Source of the DNA: Dolomedes plantarius
Taxonomy: Eukaryota > Arthropoda > Arachnida > Araneae > Dolomedidae
Direction: 5' to 3'
Length of the DNA: 64,000 bases
Assembly: GCA_907164885.2 (NCBI GenBank)
Contig: OU015491.1
Location: 118,804,931-118,868,930 of the forward strand
The position numbers were made by a program, and so were the translations under genes. The notes below the pieces were generated by a model that searched no databases, was not told the origin of the DNA, and was given only the letters and a program-made list of their open reading frames with translations. Positions 46,045-57,689 of the stretch are shown here, piece after piece (positions within the stretch are counted from its first letter, which is position 1; each line of letters opens with the position of its first letter).

Positions 46045-49000
46045 TAAACCAGACGCAATGAATTTAATACCTTCGTTTCCCCCATACTTTATAATAAATC
46101 ATTTTTTAATTGTATAACTAAAATGTAAAATAAATGTGAAAATAAAATATAATGTTTATTCCCAATAATAACTGGAAACAATTAAACTAATAAACATGGG
46201 AAGACATGTTCAAAATATGTTTAACACTCCGAAATTTCGTTGTATTTTACACTAATAGGACATCTACTGGTTACGAATTGAAACAGGAGCAAAAATATTT
46301 CCAATTAGTATTTAGATATTAATAAATAAAATTACATATTTACTACCAAGGTGCCATTGATATATCGCTATGACTCTTTATTGAAAAGTCTAAAATTTTT
46401 AATTTTCGAGGGGAAATTTCTAGAGCTGAATATAATGGTAAACTTTTTTGCATGAAATAATTTCGATGCTAATTTACCAAAACAATATGGAAAAGATAGA
46501 TAAGAATGCAATCTCGGATTCCTTTGAGAAAACTTTATCCCATTAGCATAGTTCTGTTATTTTACAATAAACGTTTAATTAATGTAGCATATATATATAT
46601 ATATATAGACACATTTTACAAATCTTATTTATAGATTGAAAATGAAAGCGAAAAATTATTTCATTGTTAATTTCCCTAATGAATGGAATATAATTAATTG
46701 AATTCATTTGTAAGACGGCTTTTGAAAGATGTCGATAAAACAAGGTAAATGGATTTGCAATTTGAATGAATAGCAGTCATGTGCATTTACTTCGTAAAAT
46801 GAAATTGTATACTTTTATTAGAGAGTTTAGTTCAAGGCAAGAACATGAGAGTTATACTAATTTTGTTCAAGCAGGGACATTTCATTGTCACATTAAATCC
46901 CACTAAAATATGAACATTGAACTAAATCACATTAAATCACCCTCATTAAACGGTTTTTCGTTTTAAATTAGTTTTAATAATGTTCATTTCCAGAAAAAAA
47001 ATTTAAAAGTTCCGTAAGACCTTTTAATAAATTTTGGTACTAATAAAAAAATAAAACTAGCGTAAATCTTTTTAGTAATGACATTTCAGTGTGACGTCAA
47101 ATTAGAAAAAAGGAGCATCAAAACAAAGAGCTATTCAAAAAAGGAAACACCGATTAAAGTATTTCCATACAAATCTGCTTGATAGAAAATCTCTATGGAG
47201 ATATCAGAAAGAATGGAAAAAAGTTTAAAAAGGGAGCTATGAAAGAAATGACTAAATTTGGGACGACCTTTAAAGGGAATGTCAGGCGATATTAGATAGT
47301 GCATTATGTGCTGGCAGCATTCCAATAATTTGAAATTTACACGCTAGATAACTGTTCTACATTCTTTTTCTGAACATTTTCCATTTATTTTTTTTAAATG
47401 ACATGGCATTTGTACTGTGATTAAGTATTCTAATTTTTTTTACGGTGTATACTTAGGTGTGCAGGATAGTATTTTTTAAAGCAAATACTTTATGGTCTAT
47501 TACGTAACACCGAAAAAAAGTTGAATTGCCTTTTGAATACAAAAGTATCAATTAACATCACTCATTACGTTTATATCTATTAACTCTCAAAAACGTGACA
47601 TTAATGTTAAGTAGCATACATAATTTCTAACCTTATTCAATTATTTTTACGCTTTTGTTTTGTACACCATTGTTTGAGAAGAAATAAATGAAAAGGTTTA
47701 TTCTAGCCCTAAAAATCACTCGCACTATTTTTGTATTTTTAATGTGTTTTTTTTAATTCCAATGGTATGTTAAAAGACAACTGAACATCAAATACAATAC
47801 ATAACGAAACGAATTGACATCAGTATATCTATGAACATAGGACGTTCTGAGCCACCCAGTAACGCTCCTAAATCGAAATACGGGGAAGAACATGGCCTAT
47901 GCAGAGATGTGACATACCTGATATATCGTTACCTGAAGGCAAGAACTAGGTAACTCCAAAAAATTATTTTTTGAGATATCTGACTATTTATAGCTAAATT
48001 GCATAAGAACTGAATGCGATAACTAAACTAGACAACTCACTTTGCTGCTAACCTAATGCCATCTGTTGGCTAGTGTAATAATTAGACAAACTAAACGACG
48101 AGTTTTTTCTTAATGCAAGAAGTAGACATTTGAGATCTTCAAGAACTTGAAGAATCGAGTTACATAGTCCCTGCAATCAGGTGACGACATCTTATTTAAC
48201 ATTACATAAGGGGTAAAGGGAGTCAGGAACAACGTTGATGCGATGTAGGTGCTTACGAAAGCAATCATGGTCGTGTTTTTAATGTATGCTGTTGGGAGAT
48301 TGTAGCAAGTACTTCGCGAACATTTCTGCCCCTTCTAGAAACTATTTGAGGTATCCGACTACCTCCGGAGCACTTTTTTTCAAAAACTGTACTTCCGTAA
48401 ATTTCTGTATTATGTTTCGAAGGGAAATAACACCAAAATACTAAAATTACGAAAAAATAAGTCATAACCATGCAACTTATTATAAAATTGATGATTTTGG
48501 GTCGAAATTTAGCAAATTATTACAAAGCTCTAGCTCTAAAAGAAAATTATGCATATAACATTAAGTTCTTTTTTTCATATGTATGTAAGTACCTCCAGAG
48601 TGTAATGACCTAAATGCTAATCGATATCTTGAAATGCAAAAAAAAAAAAAAATACAGGTCATAATATGCAATTACGTGTAAAATTTTAGTAATTTTTCAT
48701 GAGATTATTTATAAATGCAGCTATAAATCAACATATAATATACCTAGAACCAAATCTGTAGTCCATAACATTCTTAGTATTATGGAAAACATACGTGAAA
48801 ATTTTCCTAGACATATCATGGTTAGATTTTGAGTTATCACAAGAGTCGTTTACATTATTGATGAAAAATAAGTGCTTCAGAAAACACGATTAAAGTTTTC
48901 AATTTGGATTGAAATTCATAGCTTATGTTTATCTTTAAATTGCTCTTATTTCATTCCTAATGATCGTACCGAAAAAACAAAAGCAGATTTAGAAACATAA

Positions 49001-49984
49001 ATTTACAAACTTAAAAAAAAAGAAATAAAAACAATTTCAGAATTTTCATCAAAATCGATGTTTTAAAGGAAGTTGGATACTTTAAGAAATTTCTTAATCT
49101 AATCAAACACTTTATGCCACTTTTCTTCGTTCAATATAAATTTTTAAGGAAAATATTTAAGGACGAAAAAAAAGTGTTCGTTTCCTTGAGTTAGCAGAAT
49201 CTTGGGGTTAGCAGAATAAAAGCAACCTGAATAGTTTAAAACATTTAGTTAAAAATAAAATGCTATGTATCACTGAAGTGTAAAATTAACTAAAGATTTA
49301 TTGTGCCATGATTAATGTCAGAGAAAAGCAATAAAAGAAAAATAATTTTACTAAAAATACATTGAAATTAAATATTCAAAACGATATCAAATTTTCATAA
49401 TTTTTATTAACCTTTAAAAAAGTAGCCGCTAATGTTCTCAACCGTTATCAGTTGAGAAGGAAATTGAAAATTATCTTTAAGAGAATTTTCCATTAAAAAT
49501 AGTCTTGAACGGAAATATTGATTACTATCGTGAAATCATTTCACTGCCACGTAATTCACTAAATTTTGAATTAAACCTTTTGATTCTTAATATGGAACAA
49601 AATGTTGGCTAACCATTACTGAAATCAATGAAGCATCTTATTTCTTTGATTAAATACCGAAAGAGGTAAATATAGGAAATCAAGGCCACTTACTTCGAGG
49701 GTCGGGCGATGAGGACGTGTCTTAAAATATGACGTATTATATGAGGTGAGTTTTAAAAAAATCACAGAGCTCTTGCAGATTTAGACATACTGAATGTACA
49801 ATTGTATCCATTTGTCCTGGAATGAGGCTATAATTTTTATGAGGAGTGATAGATTTAGAAACTTGGTTAATAGCCGAAGAAGTAAAGTTGAGGAACCAAG
49901 GCTGCTTCAAGGTTCGAGTGATTAGGAAATGTCTAAAACCATGATGATTTGTGTGAGGACAGTTAAAAATGATCTCACCCCGTG

Positions 49985-49985
<1 letters not shown>
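46041..49985. other. Long AT-rich stretch, nothing recognised
   Basis: Nearly 4 kb without a recognisable exon or element. A short (AT)n lies at 46,589-46,607. Two loosely similar segments near 49,640-49,770 and 49,865-49,975 may be an old tandem duplication. Confidence 0.5.

Positions 49986-50078
<93 letters not shown>
49986..50078. repeat. (AT)n microsatellite
   Basis: About 45 AT units; another short tract lies at 50,409-50,432. Confidence 0.95.
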
Positions 50079-50080
<2 letters not shown>

Positions 50081-51446
50081 GTATGTGTTTGTGTGTGTGC
50101 GTCTTTGCAAAGGGTTTTACAGTTTACAGGGAGTGATAGCTATAGAGTTTGATGAAATATTGGCTGAATATGCATTAGATGGCTGCTATTGACTGCTATT
50201 CACTTAGAAAAAGACATTAAGCTCCTTTCTGTAAAAGCTGAAATAAAAGTTTGCAAGCTGCGAAAGCTCTGAAAAATTCGGATGAATATGTGATTCAAAC
50301 GTTTCTTTTTTTATTAGAGTTTTGCAAGCTTTATTTTCAAAGCATGTTGTCAAAGTTTGTTTCCTCTTACAAATAAGCAATGCATATTAACCATGTGGAC
50401 TTAAAATCATATATATATATATATATATATATATCACAGCCTTTTAGAAAAGGAAAAAGGAGTATCCCAGCATATTTTACAGAAGAAATTACCATTTTTA
50501 TATAGATCCCAACAGTTTGACTGAAAGGTTTTGGACAGAATATGAAACTCTTCGGTTTGAATGGATTTTGAATTTTTCCTCCGAGATATAATCTTTGAAT
50601 CTTACAAAATATTTTTTCTTAAATATGCAGCATATATATCAATAAAATAACATTTTATTTTGTAGTCATGGGCTGTTGGTTCAACAAGTATGGATTTTTT
50701 AACCGTTTAGGGATTTTTTTTTATTCGGTACTTCCCTCTTTAAATATGAAACAGACATGCTAGTCTAGGCTTCCTAACTCGAATTTATAACTAATTCATC
50801 TAAAGTTTTGTTTGCTATTCCAGGGTGAAAGATTTTAGGATAATTAAAATCACACGAACATTTGGCTGAAAACTTTCTGTCGGTAAATATTTGCGTGATG
50901 AAATGTATTAAATTTTTTTTTCTTGGCGTATTCAAAATACGCAGAATAGCAATATTACATCATGCTTTTGAGATATTTCAGAGTAAATATTGGCGTGTAT
51001 TTAGCGCAGCGTTTTGTTCGTCACTAAGCCATGTTGAAGAGGAAATAATCGTAAAATTCAATTAAAGAATCGTGATTCAAAAGTCAGTAAACATTTTAAA
51101 TAACCTTACTATAGCTCAATAATTAACGTATGATTACGCAATAAGCAAAGACATGCATAACATATTGCCGGGTTTTATCTAAGACCCCAAAAGAATTAGC
51201 ATAAATAATTACAAATATGTCCACCAGAAGGAGCTGCACCCGCACTGACGTACCTAAAACCTGGCTGCAAAAAAAACTGCAAAGACAAGAATTAGTTAAG
51301 GCAAGGAAATAGCCCTACGACTTATGCTATTCCGAATCAGCAAATGTAGCTTTGCAATCGTTGCCATATGAAAGACTAGCTGAAAATCCGCATTTCGCTA
51401 CGGAGTACATTCAAATTAAATACAACGGTCAATGTATGCAATTAAT

Positions 51447-51450
<4 letters not shown>
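50079..51450. other. AT-rich DNA, nothing recognised
   Basis: No gene recognised. (AT)n at 51,451-51,484 abuts the Tc1 element to the right. Confidence 0.5.
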
Positions 51451-51483
<33 letters not shown>

Positions 51484-51488
<5 letters not shown>

Positions 51489-52888
51489 TCATGGACAAAA
51501 AAATTAGCGCACCAAGAAATAATTGTGGGATCGTAACGAAACTTGCAATGAAGGTACATGTCGGGGAGATATGCAAATGATTAGAAATGCAGCGTGATTG
51601 CGCATTACGTATAGCCGGTAGAGGGCGTTGAACATCGTACTCCGTGGAGTATAAAACAGGTAAATAAAGCTTGTTTGAGTGTGCTGAATCATTTACAAAG
51701 GAAGAGCTGAGATAGACATGCCATTACGCCGTGTTCGAAGACAATATAAGCAGTTGTCGCAGTTTGAGAGGGGGAGAATCGTCGGGATGATGGAAGCTGG
51801 GTGGTCAGCTAGGCGAGTAGCTCGTCAATTAGGCCGCTCTGATTGTGTTGTGAGGAGGTGTTGGGACCAGTGGACCCGAGAAATGTCATGTACACGAAGA
51901 CCAGGCTCAGGACGCCCTCAACAGACCAGTCGTCGAGAAGACCGCCACATCGTAAGAAATGCACGCGTACAGCCAACTGCTTCATCGGCCGCCATCCAGG
52001 CACAGGTAGCACCTTCACTAGGGGCCTCTGTGTCTTCTCGAACCATACGAAGGCGCCTGGCTGAAGGACAGTTGGTATCGCGGCGCCCATTACGTGTGCT
52101 GCCCTTGACGCCCACCCATCGACGCCTCCGTTTGGAGTTTTGCCGCGCACGAGGAAACTGGACTGCAGCGGAATGGAACCAGGTCATCTTTAGCGACGAA
52201 TCCAGATTCAATCTCGGCAGTGATGACAATCGTGTTCGTGTTGGTGAACGCTTCAATCCTGCCTTTGCTGTACAGCGACACATCGCTCCCACAGCTGGTG
52301 TGATGGTATGGGGTGCCATTTCCTACAATACACGGTCACCCCTAGTATTGTTCCGTGGCACCATGACAGCCCAGCGCTATGTTCATGAAATCCTGCAACC
52401 ACATGTGTTGCCACTCATGCAACGGCTCCCAGGAGCCATTTTTCAACAAGACAATGCTCGGCCTCATACGGCAAGGGTGTCACAAGACTGTCTCCGCACT
52501 GTTACTACCCTTCCTTTGCCTGCCCGATCCCCAGATTTGTCTCCAATCGAGCATATCTGGGATCATTTGGGACGACGAGTTGGGCATCCCACGAATTTGA
52601 ACGAACTAGAGGCAAGGTTACAGCAAATATGGAACGAAATGTGTCAAGACATCATACAGAACTTGTATGACTCAATGCCCGATCGTATCGCATCGTGCAT
52701 TCGCGCTAGAGGGGGTCCAACGGTGTATTAACTCCTCCGTTCTTTCGCCTTTTTCTCTGAAATAAATTATCCCTTTTCTTTGATTTTCTTATCATTTACT
52801 TATATCAAAATAGTCATTACGTATGTAAAATTTCGTTTCATTTTGAGGACTCCTTCTTGGTGCGCTAATTTTTTTGTCCATGAGTGTA
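51484..52888 (+). mobile_element. Tc1 element C, complete and apparently intact
   Basis: The terminal inverted repeats match perfectly over more than 30 bp, beginning CACTCATGGACAAAAAAATT and continuing AGCGCACCAAGA. TA duplications are at 51,484-51,485 and 52,887-52,888. The element proper, 51,486-52,886, is 1,401 bp and holds an open transposase gene. Both sides are (AT)n, so the exact target is ambiguous. It is the only DNA transposon here with both matched ends and an intact gene, hence a candidate autonomous copy. Confidence 0.96.
51718..52731 (+). CDS. Tc1-family transposase (337 aa)
   Basis: Starts at MPLRRVRRQYKQL, the first ATG after about 230 bp of leader. Residues 15-55 form a helix-turn-helix (FERGRIVGMMEAGWSARRVA), followed by a GRPR-like RPGSGRPQQ at 61-69 and a second DNA-binding segment to about 120. 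The DDE core has Asp160 in IFSDESRFNL, Asp245 in FQQDNARPHTAR and Glu278 in SPDLSPIEHIWD. By my count 32 residues separate Asp245 and Glu278, against 34 in classic Tc1. The C-terminus is RARGGPTVY. Length is normal for Tc1 (about 340). The enzyme would bind the terminal repeats and move the element between TA sites in the nucleus. No frameshift or stop is present. Activity is inferred from intactness only. Confidence 0.95.
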   Translation: MPLRRVRRQYKQLSQFERGRIVGMMEAGWSARRVARQLGRSDCVVRRCWDQWTREMSCTRRPGSGRPQQTSRREDRHIVRNARVQPTASSAAIQAQVAPSLGASVSSRTIRRRLAEGQLVSRRPLRVLPLTPTHRRLRLEFCRARGNWTAAEWNQVIFSDESRFNLGSDDNRVRVGERFNPAFAVQRHIAPTAGVMVWGAISYNTRSPLVLFRGTMTAQRYVHEILQPHVLPLMQRLPGAIFQQDNARPHTARVSQDCLRTVTTLPLPARSPDLSPIEHIWDHLGRRVGHPTNLNELEARLQQIWNEMCQDIIQNLYDSMPDRIASCIRARGGPTVY

Positions 52889-53929
52889 TATATATATATT
52901 TATAACTAGCTGAAGTACCCGGCATTGCCCGGGATTTTAACAATATTTGTTAACCAAAATCAACACAGTATAAATAACATAGAAAAAGTATATGTGAAAT
53001 GTTATACACATCTCAGAATTCAGGAATTTCAGCCTTCCATCATTGAAGCACTAAAATCTGAAAAGTAAAAATGTCAAATTTTCTAATGTTTGCTAACCAA
53101 AATTAATATAAAACTAAACACGTTATAAATAACATAGAAAAAAACATGTGAAATCTTATACACATGAATAAAATGAAAACCCAATAAAAAAATATATAAA
53201 ATTATAATAAACTCCTCAGAATTCAGCTAGATTTAGCCTTTTATCATTTGGGCAAAAAAAGAAGCTGAAATTTCCAATAGAACCATAATATGACTCTAGC
53301 GTTCCCTCTTAAAAAAAGAAGTGTTTGATTGAGGGCTGCAAACCATTCAACTCCTCTCCACATTAAACTCCTATAAACATCCTCTACATATTAAATTGCT
53401 TTTCTCTCCATAATAAACTCCTCAGAATTTTGGTAGATTCAGCCTTTCATCATAGTACCACTAAAACCTGAAACATCCTCCCCAGAAATATAAATTTATT
53501 AATTACAATAATTAAACTCACGCAAATGTATGAATTACATAAGTTTTTTAACCAACATTTGAATAATTCGTAAATGAAAAATCATATGAAAATAAAGATA
53601 ATAAGAACTTCCGGAATCGAAATTAATTACCTTTAATTTTTAATTAATAAAAAACCAACATAATATGAATAAAAACGATAGTTGTTTAAAAGCATATGAA
53701 AATAAAGCTATTATAAAGATAATAATAAAAAAAGCATATGAAAATAATGCTCGCGTATGAAGTTAACTTTATGATATAAAGATAATAATAATAATATAAA
53801 CCGCGTGCATAAAATATTTAGCTTTTCAAGAGAAATAAATTAATTTTTAGAAAAAACTACTTTTAATCGAGAAATTAAATACATTACACAAAATTTTGAT
53901 TTTACCAACTTTCTACCCTACAATTTACA

Positions 53930-54010
53930 CCCTACTTCTTTGAAGTTGGGTGTTGAAACATCCTCTTTGAAAAATTTACACCCTACTTCTTTTAAATAGG
54001 GTGTAAATAT
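53930..54010. repeat. Small repeat of TTTACACCCTACTTCTTT
   Basis: The motif occurs twice in direct orientation (about 53,925 and 53,980) and once inverted as AGGGTGTAAAT near 53,999, able to form a small hairpin. Confidence 0.6.
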
Positions 54011-54504
54011 AAAGTTTTAACAGCGAATAGAATGCCAGTTAAAAATTATTGTTGTTTAAAATCATATGAAAATTACGCTATTATAAAGATAAAAAAAATC
54101 ATAGGAAAATAATGCGTGCGCATGAAGTTAACGTTACGATATAAAGATAGTAATAATATATATATATATAAAACAGTTCCGTAACTAACTGACTGACTGA
54201 CATACAACGTACAGACGAAACCGCGGGAAATAAAAGGGCTGAAATTTTGCATGGCGATTCTTCTTATAATGTAGGAGTGCACTAAGAAAGATTTTTGAAA
54301 AATTCTTAGATTTTTTTTAAATTAAATTTTTTAGTTGTTTTAGTAACTTTTTTTAAGTTTGCATTTAAAATAATAATAATTTGAGGGTTATAAAATTTAT
54401 ATCAGGAAAAAGATCATAAAAATTCCTTTAATATGAAATCTTTTTCGAATCTTTACCTCCATTTTATGATTTTTGGTAAATTTTTAAAGATTAATTTTTA
54501 GAAT

Positions 54505-55950
54505 TTAACCTTTTACATGCCACACTATGATCAAGGAATAAAGTACCATATTTTGCTGCGTAACTTTGGTCGATAACTTACAGGAAGTCGGTCCAACAGG
54601 TGTACTCCACTCATTCTTTTATTATATAATTTTATAATGTAAGGTTAAGGAAAATCAACTTTTATTTTAGCTCGGACATATCTTTTTGCTCTTCCCAATG
54701 GTTCGTGAGTGATAAAATTTGATGTAATAGTTACAACAAAACTATCGTTCCAATGGCACATATAAACTTCTCCATCGCATCGGTAATCAAACTCTCCACG
54801 TTGAAATTTCGATATTTCTTTTGCTGTTTTAAGAGAACATTGTCCCGTTCTGGAATCTCGCACTGTGCCGATTGCCTTAAAGCCTTTGTTAGATAAATCT
54901 GTCGGAGACTGTACGATGTAAAAAAAGTTATCGAAAAATATTTAGCGTTTCTCTGGATTGTCAATAAAAGATAATAGTTCGGAGACAACTTTTGATCCAA
55001 GTGGCAAATTTTCATTTTTCGAACTTTTTCCACCGTAGATAGACATAGCATAAGGATAACCATTCGCTGAGTAGATCATTCAAACTTTGAAACCAAAGCG
55101 AATTGGCTTTCCACGTATGAACACCTTAGCCGAACGATGTCCATAACACAGAACCATGGATTCATCGATACTCATATTTTCATGAAAAAATGCAAATTGA
55201 CGAAAATTTTTTCCAACCTCTTTATAAAAGTGAGAAATTTTTCCTAATTTATCGCCTGGTTCCAATTTACTATTATCAACAATGTGGAAATACTTTTTTA
55301 ACATCCGAAATTTATTTCTGGGCATTGTATTGTTAACAATTAGGATAAGCAAATCTTCCTGAGAGCTCCAATATGTATTTTCATCAGGTACTGAGTGGTA
55401 GCCACTAAACAACAGTAATCCAAAAAACTGCCGAATGTCATTTGCGTCGACGTCTAAAGAGTCTCCTTTTTGTAGGGCATACAGCTTTGTAAGTTCGGCT
55501 GAATTTTCTAAGTAATCAGACGGCAGAATCACTGATCACGTGAGATATCACTGCTTCTGTATATCGTTACATGCCAATGTTCCTTTTTTGGAACATTGCA
55601 TTTTTACGCAGTCTTGAGGAAATATTTCTTGTTATTATTTTAATTTATTTTATTAACTCGTTAAACTTGTCCTTTGCAAGTACGATGGGGAAATTTTTGG
55701 GTGGATTTGAATTTTTAGGAATTTTATAGAATTTTTTTTCTTACGTACTGTAAAAATTGTGAAAAAAGCTGATTTTTAGAAATTTTTCTACGCTAAAATA
55801 TTCATATTTGAAAAAAAAAAGTCAAAAAATCAATCATGCCTTCTATAATATACGGTAATTTTTTCAAACTGACAGATATCACAGTTTATTTTTAAAAAAA
55901 ATATTAAACAAGGTGTTCCAAAAAAGGAACATTGGCATGTAAAAGGTTAA
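54505..55950 (-). mobile_element. piggyBac element relic (1,438 bp)
   Basis: TTAA is at 54,505-54,508 and 55,947-55,950. The ends CCTTTTACATGCCA and (complement of the right end) CCTTTTACATGCCA match over 14 bp and fit piggyBac termini. A longer subterminal copy, ACATGCCAATGTTCCTTTTT, sits at about 55,569 and again inverted at the right end. The single gene on the minus strand is decayed. The matching arm at 58,000-58,003 keeps one TTAA without the element. Confidence 0.92.
54645..55532 (-). pseudogene. piggyBac transposase relic
   Basis: The open part 55,532-55,080 reads LYALQKGDSLDVDANDIRQF, LLLFSGYHSVPDENTYWS, KYFHIVDN, and FFHENMSIDESMVLCYGHRS then FIRGKPIRFGFK. IDESM holds the first catalytic Asp of the DDD core. 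After a stop it continues, with frame changes, through GFKAIGTVR-like sequence near 54,880 to EFDYRCDGEVYMCHWNDS and EPLGRAKRY, the insertion-domain/C-terminal region. The N-terminal third and the Cys-rich C-terminal finger are not recognised. Several stops and shifts are present. The product would have excised and inserted at TTAA; this copy cannot. Confidence 0.9.
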
Positions 55951-56280
55951 TTTATTAAACGCTGATCACGGGATTTCTTTTTCTGTTACTTTAAATAAAT
56001 TTATCTTCACATAACAACGAAATAGGCAAAAAAATACTTTTTTTCTTGCTAATGCTGCAGACGATGGGACATTATTAAAAAAAATAGTAAAATAATGTAA
56101 AAGATATGTTCCTCAAACTGTACTACATTAACTGTACTATATTCTTTAGTATGTCCTATGAGATTTAATTTGAATAATTTCTTCTACATTATTTTGTCTA
56201 TAAAAATATCCCTTACGATTTTTTTATTAATATATTTTTTTCTTTTTTTTTTACATCAATCGTATACATTGATCGTCGTA

Positions 56281-56285
<5 letters not shown>

Positions 56286-56313
<28 letters not shown>
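56286..56313. repeat. (AT)n tract
   Basis: Short AT repeat at the inner edge of the left arm. Confidence 0.9.
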
Positions 56314-56317
<4 letters not shown>

Positions 56318-56371
56318 GATTAATTGCATACACTGACATTGTATTTAATTTGGATGTACCGTTCGTTCAGG

Positions 56372-56403
56372 AACACCTCCTAAACGAACGTTTAGGAGGT
56401 GTT
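56372..56403. repeat. Perfect 15-bp hairpin, 2-nt loop
   Basis: AACACCTCCTAAACG, AA, then the exact reverse complement of the 15-mer. No U-run follows and there is no coding neighbour, so this may be a TE junction or end and not a terminator. Confidence 0.9.
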
Positions 56404-56989
56404 GGTTTATGGAATACTAAAAGTTTAAAATAGTGACGCCATCTATTGCACATCTGTGAATCGTGAATAGCATCCTTCAAAAATTGTTGGTTATCGTAAT
56501 TGTTAGCAATACAATGCCCAGAATTAAATTATTGATGAATGTTTGTTAACCAAATTCAATTTTAAAACTAAACACAGTATAAATAACATGGAAAAGATTT
56601 AGCCTTTATCATTGGAGCAAAAAATCCTGGAAAGTAAAACATAAAATATATAAATTTATAATAAACCTACCAAAATCCATTAAAAAACTAAACACAGTAT
56701 AAATAACATAGAAAAAAAAGCATACGAAATGTTATACACATTAATAATATGAAAACCAATTAAAAATATATAAATGTATAATAAACTCCTCAGATTTCAG
56801 CTATATTCGGTCTTTCATCATAAAAAAGCTGAAAAAAATATAAAATAAAAATAATTTTAAAAATAATAAAATAAAATAAAAATAATAATTTAAAAAATAA
56901 TAAAATAAAATAAAGATAATAATTAAAAAAATAATAAAATAAAAGCTGAAATAAAAAAGCTGAAAATACAGGTTTAGCAAAATTTGCAC

Positions 56990-57053
56990 GATCCCATACT
57001 CGAACCCGAGTCTTACGGGGTACCAAATGAACCGTTTTAACGAACACGCCACG
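56990..57053 (-). repeat. tRNA-like sequence, likely SINE head
   Basis: On the minus strand an A-box-like TGGCGTGTTCG (57,051-57,041) and a B-box-like GGTTCGAGTAT (57,007-56,997) are spaced as in tRNA genes. The acceptor stem does not fold convincingly, and an AT-rich tail follows toward 56,820. I read it as the head of a tRNA-derived SINE, not a working tRNA. Confidence 0.45.
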
Positions 57054-57689
57054 ATTATACACAACACTGTTGAGTAAAGTAAAAAATATACTCAATGAGT
57101 TTTTTGGAAAGTTGCTATGGGTTGGTGACTATACATACATTTATGGAGTAAGAGGAGTTTTAAGTGAGAAATAAGTTAGCAGGATAGAAGCTTAGTCTTT
57201 AACTCTTCAATAGACACAAAGACATAAGCTAGGGGGATTGCAGTAGCCATTAAAAAAGATCGTGACACTTAGCGTGGATGATTCGAATTTTCCATCGCGT
57301 GTGAGAGTGTCAATATGCCGTTGGATCCGATTTATTTTAGAGTATAAAATCTGACTTGAAAGATTATTATTTTCATTTATTATTCTGGTTTAATATATAA
57401 CTTGAAACTTTTTGATTGTATTTATTTTTATCTTTTCGCTCGCTGTTTGCCAGCTAACCCTAACGTGGACGCCATATTCAGAGGGGTGATTCCACAAAGT
57501 GTAACAGCTTACAAATTGTTGGTTTTTTATTAATTAAAAATCAACGGTAATTAATTTCGATTTTTGAAGTTCTTCAGACCCTCGGCTGTTTTCAAAGACG
57601 CCTGTATGTAAAATTTCACGATCGTTGCTCCTAAACTGTGGATTTCTATACAATTACAGAGAGACAAACATTCATTTTTATATATTAGA

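Larger units (their letters stand above)
54160..56282. repeat. Left arm of inverted duplication (interrupted)
   Basis: Without the piggyBac insertion (54,509-55,946, with one TTAA), this arm of about 685 bp is the reverse complement of 57,690-58,344. Landmarks include GGGCTGAAATTTTGCATGGC, TTGAGGGTTATAAAATTTAT and AAAAATATCCCTTACGATTT. Confidence 0.85.

Noticed and set aside
51809..52319. Minus-strand frames inside Tc1 element C
   Set aside because: Shadows of the intact 337-codon transposase.
56990..57053. A functional tRNA gene
   Set aside because: A and B boxes are imperfect and the acceptor stem does not pair convincingly; a SINE head is more likely.
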